18,537 nt of DNA from Alistipes sp. (GTDB lineage: Bacteria; Bacteroidota; Bacteroidia; Bacteroidales; Rikenellaceae), in contig JAGBIR010000137.1 in the NCBI GenBank assembly GCA_017934845.1, positions 1 through 18,537 of the forward strand, written 5' to 3'. How positions within the stretch are numbered: the first letter of the stretch is position 1; each line of letters begins with the position of its first letter. Positions 15,109-18,537 of the stretch are shown piece by piece. The position numbers and the translations under genes were made by a program. The notes under the pieces are model-generated. The model searched no databases, was not told where the DNA came from, and saw only the letters and a list, made by a program, of their open reading frames with translations.

Positions 15109-17946
15109 TTACTCGGCCTGCTCGGGACGCATAACAACCTTCACAAGGTTGCCATCAGCCAAAATCTTGGCAGCCATAGCCTTAACATCGTCGGCAGTTA
15201 CAGCCTCGATAGCGGGCGCGTACTCGGTAATGTAATCCATCTCGTAGTCGTACCACTGATCGATAGCTGTTCTCCACCAAGAGTTCTGCTCGATAATCTT
15301 CTTATAGTTCTTGAGAAGGAACTCGCGAGTCTTATCCATATCCTCGGCAAGAGGACCCTCCTCGGCAATCTTCTTAATCTCGGCAACAACAATCTCGCTC
15401 AACTCGTCGGCCATCTGCTCGTTGGTATCGAATGCAACCTGCAAGAGATAGCTCTCGACGGGCTTTACGTTCACGCTACCACGAACCGATACACCATAAG
15501 TACCACCCTTCTCCTCGCGGATTGACTTCAAATAGCGGTTATCCAACGCCTGTGAGAAGTAGGTCATTGTCATCATATTCTTGATGGTGTACTCCTCGTC
15601 GCCCGAATAAGCGAAGAATACGCGAACCTTGGGCTGCTCCATCTTTGTACGGAAGTCGTTAACGACATTGCCCTTTGCGATACGTACGCCATCGTCGGTA
15701 AATACGTTGTTTGCTTTCTTCTTTGCGGGCAACGAACCGATATACTTCTCAACCAAAGGCTTCAACTCCTCGGGGCTCATATTACCAATGATGCGGAATG
15801 AGAAGTCGGCAGCGTTAGAGAAGAGCTTTGAGTGGATGCCGGCCATATCCTCCAACTTAATGGTCTTCAACAACTCGGGAGTGAGCTGCTGACGGTGGAA
15901 GTCGTTACCGTAGAGTGAGCCCATCATCTGCTGTGAGAAGATGAAGTCGGGGTTAGAGAGCTGGTTAGCCAACATAGTGTCGTAACGCTTCATAAGTGTT
16001 GCGAAGTCATCCTCGCTGAAGCGTGGAGCTGTGAACGAGAGATATACCAACTGGAACATAGTCTCAACATCCTTCAAAGATGAAGAACCAGCCACCTGAT
16101 GCAAATAGTTACCTACACCAACAGCCGAAGATGCCTGCTTACCAGAGAGCTGCTTGTTAAGATCCGAAGCAGAGAACTTCGACAAACCAGACATACCCAT
16201 TACGCTACCCAACATCTGTGAAGAGTAGTAGAGATCCTCGCCGAAGAGTGCTGCACCACCATCCGACTCAGCCGAGAGGCTTACGCGGTCGGCCTCGTAA
16301 GGAGTCTGCTTGATGATAACCTTGATACCATTCTTCAAAGTCCACTCAGTAGTACCGAGAGTTGCATTTACGCTCTCCTTCTTTACGGGTGAGCCCTTCA
16401 AAACAACATCCTCGCCAATCAGCGGCTCCTTAACCACGTTATCCTCGAAAGGAGCTACATCGGCAGCTACGGCAGCCTTCAACATATCAACCAACTCCTG
16501 CTCGGTAGGAACAGCTACGCCATCCTTCTCGGGTGACTGAACGATGATTACAGCATTCTTCAAAGGATTGTAGAGCTGCTTAACCGTTGCATTAATCATA
16601 TCGAGTGAGATAAGTTCTGTAAGCTGCTTATCCAAATCGTGCTCAACGTCGGCATCGGGGATAGGAGTACCCAAACGGAAGTTGTCGATGCAACGATCGG
16701 CAAAGTGACCATGCTTGCGGTCCTCGCGGCTGTTATACTGAGTCTCGATGCTTGAAAGCAGGTTCTCCTTCGCGCGCTCGTACTCACCAGAGGTGAAGCC
16801 ATAACGACGCATACGCTCCATCTCGGTCAACATAGCTGCATAACCCTCCTTGAGCTTGCCATCGGGAGTCATAACACCTGCGATATTGGCATCCAAGGTA
16901 GGACAGATACCGAATGAGCTTGCTACCGAGAAGCTTGCGCCTGTGAAAGGAGCATCGGGCTTACGCGCGATATCGCTCAAACGCTCGTTGATCATAACTG
17001 AGATGTAAGCCGATACGATGTCGATCATCTCGGCCATAACAGTGCTCTTATACTCCTTAGGCAGAGCGGGCTGCTTGTAGATAAGCTGGATGAGTGAACG
17101 CTGCTGCTCGGGATCGGTAAAGATGCTTACGATAGGTTCCTCGTTATCGGGGATAACAACAACCTCCTTCTTTGCTGCATCGGCTGCAGGAGCAGGGATG
17201 TCGGCCATAATGGTCTTAATCTTATGCTCAACGGCATCAACATCGATATCACCAACTACAACCACAGCCTGATAGTCGGGACGATACCACTTGTGATAGA
17301 AGTCGCGGATATCGTCATAGGTAAAGCTCTCCAAGCCCTCCAGATAACCAATCAGGTTACGCTCGGCATAGATAGTACCCTTACCTACGGCCTTCAACAT
17401 CTCGATTGTAGAACGCCATGAAGCACCATCGCGAGTACGCAACTCCTCCTTGATGACACCACGCTCCGAGTCGATCTCCTTCTCCTCCAAAGCGATGAAG
17501 TGTGACCAGTCGTGCAGGATGAGCAACGTAGAGTCGATAACGCTCTCGCGTGCAACGGGGACATCGGTCATATAGTACTGAGTCAAATCCCACGAAGTGA
17601 AGGCATTAAGGTTGGCACCAAACTTTACACCAATCTTCTCCAAGTACTCGATCATACTCTTGCCGGGATAGTTCTTTGTACCATTGAAGGCCATATGCTC
17701 GAGGAAGTGAGCCAAGCCCTGCTGGTTGTCAGCCTCCTGCACGGCACCTACATCGTGAACGATATAGAAGTTAGCCATACCCTTGGGCTTCTCGTTGTGA
17801 CGAATGTAATAGGTCAATCCGTTAGGCAAAACACCCTGACGGATAGCCTTGTCGGCGGGAATAGGCTGCTGAGGGTCAATCTGCGCCTGAACCGCTGCTG
17901 TAGCACCCAACACGAGGGCCACTACCAATAAAAATAATCTTTTCAT
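15109..17946 (-). CDS. Exported M16 zinc metalloprotease, PqqL-like
   Basis: 945 residues from ATG 17946; an ATG eight codons upstream is open but would spoil the signal peptide MKRLFLLVVALVLGATAAVQA (cut near residue 21). Like PqqL and pitrilysin it is a single chain of two M16 halves. The inverted zinc motif H80-F-L-E83-H84 is followed 76 residues later by the third ligand E161 (SERGVIKEE), so the N-terminal half should be catalytic. The C-terminal half lacks HxxEH at the matching place (GGAALFGEDLYYSSQ) but keeps the substrate-binding 'EEKGGTYGVSVRGSV' region. It probably degrades peptides in the periplasm. It is convergent to the polysaccharide cluster and appears unrelated to it; a strong terminator follows. 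Confidence 0.95.
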   Translation of the reverse strand: MKRLFLLVVALVLGATAAVQAQIDPQQPIPADKAIRQGVLPNGLTYYIRHNEKPKGMANFYIVHDVGAVQEADNQQGLAHFLEHMAFNGTKNYPGKSMIEYLEKIGVKFGANLNAFTSWDLTQYYMTDVPVARESVIDSTLLILHDWSHFIALEEKEIDSERGVIKEELRTRDGASWRSTIEMLKAVGKGTIYAERNLIGYLEGLESFTYDDIRDFYHKWYRPDYQAVVVVGDIDVDAVEHKIKTIMADIPAPAADAAKKEVVVIPDNEEPIVSIFTDPEQQRSLIQLIYKQPALPKEYKSTVMAEMIDIVSAYISVMINERLSDIARKPDAPFTGASFSVASSFGICPTLDANIAGVMTPDGKLKEGYAAMLTEMERMRRYGFTSGEYERAKENLLSSIETQYNSREDRKHGHFADRCIDNFRLGTPIPDADVEHDLDKQLTELISLDMINATVKQLYNPLKNAVIIVQSPEKDGVAVPTEQELVDMLKAAVAADVAPFEDNVVKEPLIGEDVVLKGSPVKKESVNATLGTTEWTLKNGIKVIIKQTPYEADRVSLSAESDGGAALFGEDLYYSSQMLGSVMGMSGLSKFSASDLNKQLSGKQASSAVGVGNYLHQVAGSSSLKDVETMFQLVYLSFTAPRFSEDDFATLMKRYDTMLANQLSNPDFIFSQQMMGSLYGNDFHRQQLTPELLKTIKLEDMAGIHSKLFSNAADFSFRIIGNMSPEELKPLVEKYIGSLPAKKKANNVFTDDGVRIAKGNVVNDFRTKMEQPKVRVFFAYSGDEEYTIKNMMTMTYFSQALDNRYLKSIREEKGGTYGVSVRGSVNVKPVESYLLQVAFDTNEQMADELSEIVVAEIKKIAEEGPLAEDMDKTREFLLKNYKKIIEQNSWWRTAIDQWYDYEMDYITEYAPAIEAVTADDVKAMAAKILADGNLVKVVMRPEQAE

Positions 17947-17967
17947 AGTTATAAAAATTTGTTGTTG

Positions 17968-17975
17968 CAAATATA
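17968..17975 (-). promoter_or_regulatory. Possible -7 element for the M16 protease gene
   Basis: On the minus strand the bases read TATATTTG, a perfect match to the Bacteroidota -7 consensus TAnnTTTG, 21 bases before the protease ATG and inside the 48-bp gap after the small membrane-protein gene. No TTTG lies at the usual -33 spacing, and the leader would be very short, so the protease may be transcribed both from here and together with the upstream gene. Confidence 0.4.
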
Positions 17976-17994
17976 CATAATTTTAAGAAATATG

Positions 17995-18273
17995 TTACTC
18001 GGTCTTGGGCTTCTTCTTAAAACACATACCCACGACCAGACCTACGAGCATACCCAAACCGAGGCACAATCCCATATCGCCAACAATCACACCGGCAACC
18101 ACTCCAGCGGCCATACCAATCACAACGCCGCGCGTCATATAGGTCTCAACCATAACCTCTTCGGTATGCATCTTGGCCTCTTCGACCATCTTCTCATATT
18201 CGCTCTTCTCGATGGGCTTCTCCTCCAGAGCACTCTCATCGATGAACGGATTTTTCATCCTTCGCAAATCCAT
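17995..18273 (-). CDS. Small glycine-rich membrane protein, function unknown
   Basis: 92 residues from ATG 18273; an internal ATG at 18258 (MKNPFIDESAL) is an equally plausible start giving 87 residues. The N-terminal half is charged and probably helical (EEKPIEKSEYEKMVEEAKMHTEEVM). From about residue 48 it becomes hydrophobic and glycine-rich, with GVVIGMAAGVVAGVIVG and a second segment 'LCLGLGMLVGLVVGM', i.e. two closely spaced helices with glycine-zipper spacing, ending in a basic tail KKKPKTE. There is no cleavable signal. It lies 48 bp upstream of the M16 protease on the same strand. I do not recognise the family; the protein could be an inner-membrane component or a helper of the protease, but only position suggests the latter. 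Confidence 0.75.
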   Translation of the reverse strand: MDLRRMKNPFIDESALEEKPIEKSEYEKMVEEAKMHTEEVMVETYMTRGVVIGMAAGVVAGVIVGDMGLCLGLGMLVGLVVGMCFKKKPKTE

Positions 18274-18479
18274 CTTCGCTCAAAAAGTTTTCAATCAAGC
18301 TCGCTGCAAAAAAATTCTTGCTCTAATATTAGTCGCACACTCTCTTATTAAAACTACAAATTTCGGCCATTATTTTTTTTCAGACAATATTTTTATCATT
18401 TTTTTTCATTCTTTGGAGCTTAATTACAAAAAATAACGTTTTTTTTCACTTTGCTTAACAACCTTAAGAAAATAATGTG

Positions 18480-18487
18480 TATATTTG
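18480..18487 (+). promoter_or_regulatory. -7 promoter element for the gene at the right edge
   Basis: TATATTTG matches TAnnTTTG exactly and lies 32 bases before the ATG at 18520. The nearest TTTG upstream (18450-18453) is 26 bp away, longer than the usual 19-21, so the -33 part is weak. The 246-bp gap from 18274 is extremely AT-rich with several T-runs and contains nothing else I can identify. Confidence 0.5.
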
Positions 18488-18519
18488 TGTTAACAGAAAT
18501 TACCTAAATCTTAAACTAT

Positions 18520-18537
18520 ATGAATGTAAATAATGTA
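18520..18537 (+). CDS. Start of an unidentified gene, cut off by the window end
   Basis: ATG at 18520 begins an open frame reading MNVNNV up to the last base. It has an A/T-rich leader and a -7 promoter element at the expected distance, which is the only support for calling it a gene. Six codons are too few to identify a product. Confidence 0.4.

Noticed and set aside
15109..17946. Several open frames of 60-139 codons on the plus strand opposite the protease gene
   Set aside because: They are shadows of a strongly coding minus-strand gene, have no recognisable protein motifs or promoters, and follow its codon pattern.
18274..18519. Possible small RNA or riboswitch in the AT-rich gap near the right edge
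   Set aside because: Apart from the -7 element at 18480 I see only A/T runs and no stable stem or known motif.

Overview
The window looks like chromosomal DNA of a Bacteroidales bacterium, possibly Alistipes/Rikenellaceae-like (genus is a guess). The signs are promoter elements of the Bacteroidota type (TTTG, about 19 bp, TAnnTTTG), almost no Shine-Dalgarno signal with A-rich leaders instead, a PepSY-like (DUF2874-type) periplasmic protein, and a PqqL-like M16 protease. Base composition is intermediate in genes and very AT-rich between them.

Layout. 1-360 is the 3' end of a DASS/SLC13-type permease, followed 22 bp later by a 487-residue protein I cannot name (383-1846) and a hairpin (1851-1888). 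On the minus strand, 1992-2426 encodes a small exported PepSY-like protein. A divergent intergenic region (2427-2752) carries a well-formed Bacteroidota promoter at 2652-2682. From it runs a tightly packed 12-kb plus-strand cluster for a surface polysaccharide (2753-14823): ugd, UDP-glucuronate 4-epimerase, rfbA, rfbC, rfbD (broken), rfbB, a Wzx-like flippase, a WbbL-like GT2, an EpsG/Wzy-like polymerase, a GT4, a rhamnosyltransferase-like GT2 (broken), and an AmsE-like GT2. Most junctions are overlaps or gaps of a few bases, so this is probably one operon. 14857-14989 is a cluster of short GC-rich inverted repeats in an otherwise AT-rich gap. A strong terminator (15053-15088) then ends a minus-strand M16 metalloprotease gene (15109-17946), preceded by a small glycine-rich membrane protein (17995-18273). 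The last 18 bases start another plus-strand gene behind a -7 motif.

How it works together. Ugd makes UDP-GlcA and the epimerase turns it into UDP-GalA; RfbA/B/C/D make dTDP-L-rhamnose; four glycosyltransferases would build an acidic, rhamnose-type repeat unit; Wzx flips it and the EpsG-like protein polymerises it. No initiating sugar-phosphate transferase, chain-length regulator or exporter is in the window.

The most notable observation is that the two broken genes fall in the same pathway. rfbD, the last step to dTDP-L-rhamnose, has an in-frame TAA at codon 206, and a gene of the rhamnosyltransferase type has a one-base deletion in an A-run. Everything else in the cluster is open. This could be real loss or switching of rhamnose in the polysaccharide, or two sequence errors; reads or relatives would decide. 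I see no CRISPR array, tRNA, rRNA, transposase, or clearly new multi-gene system.
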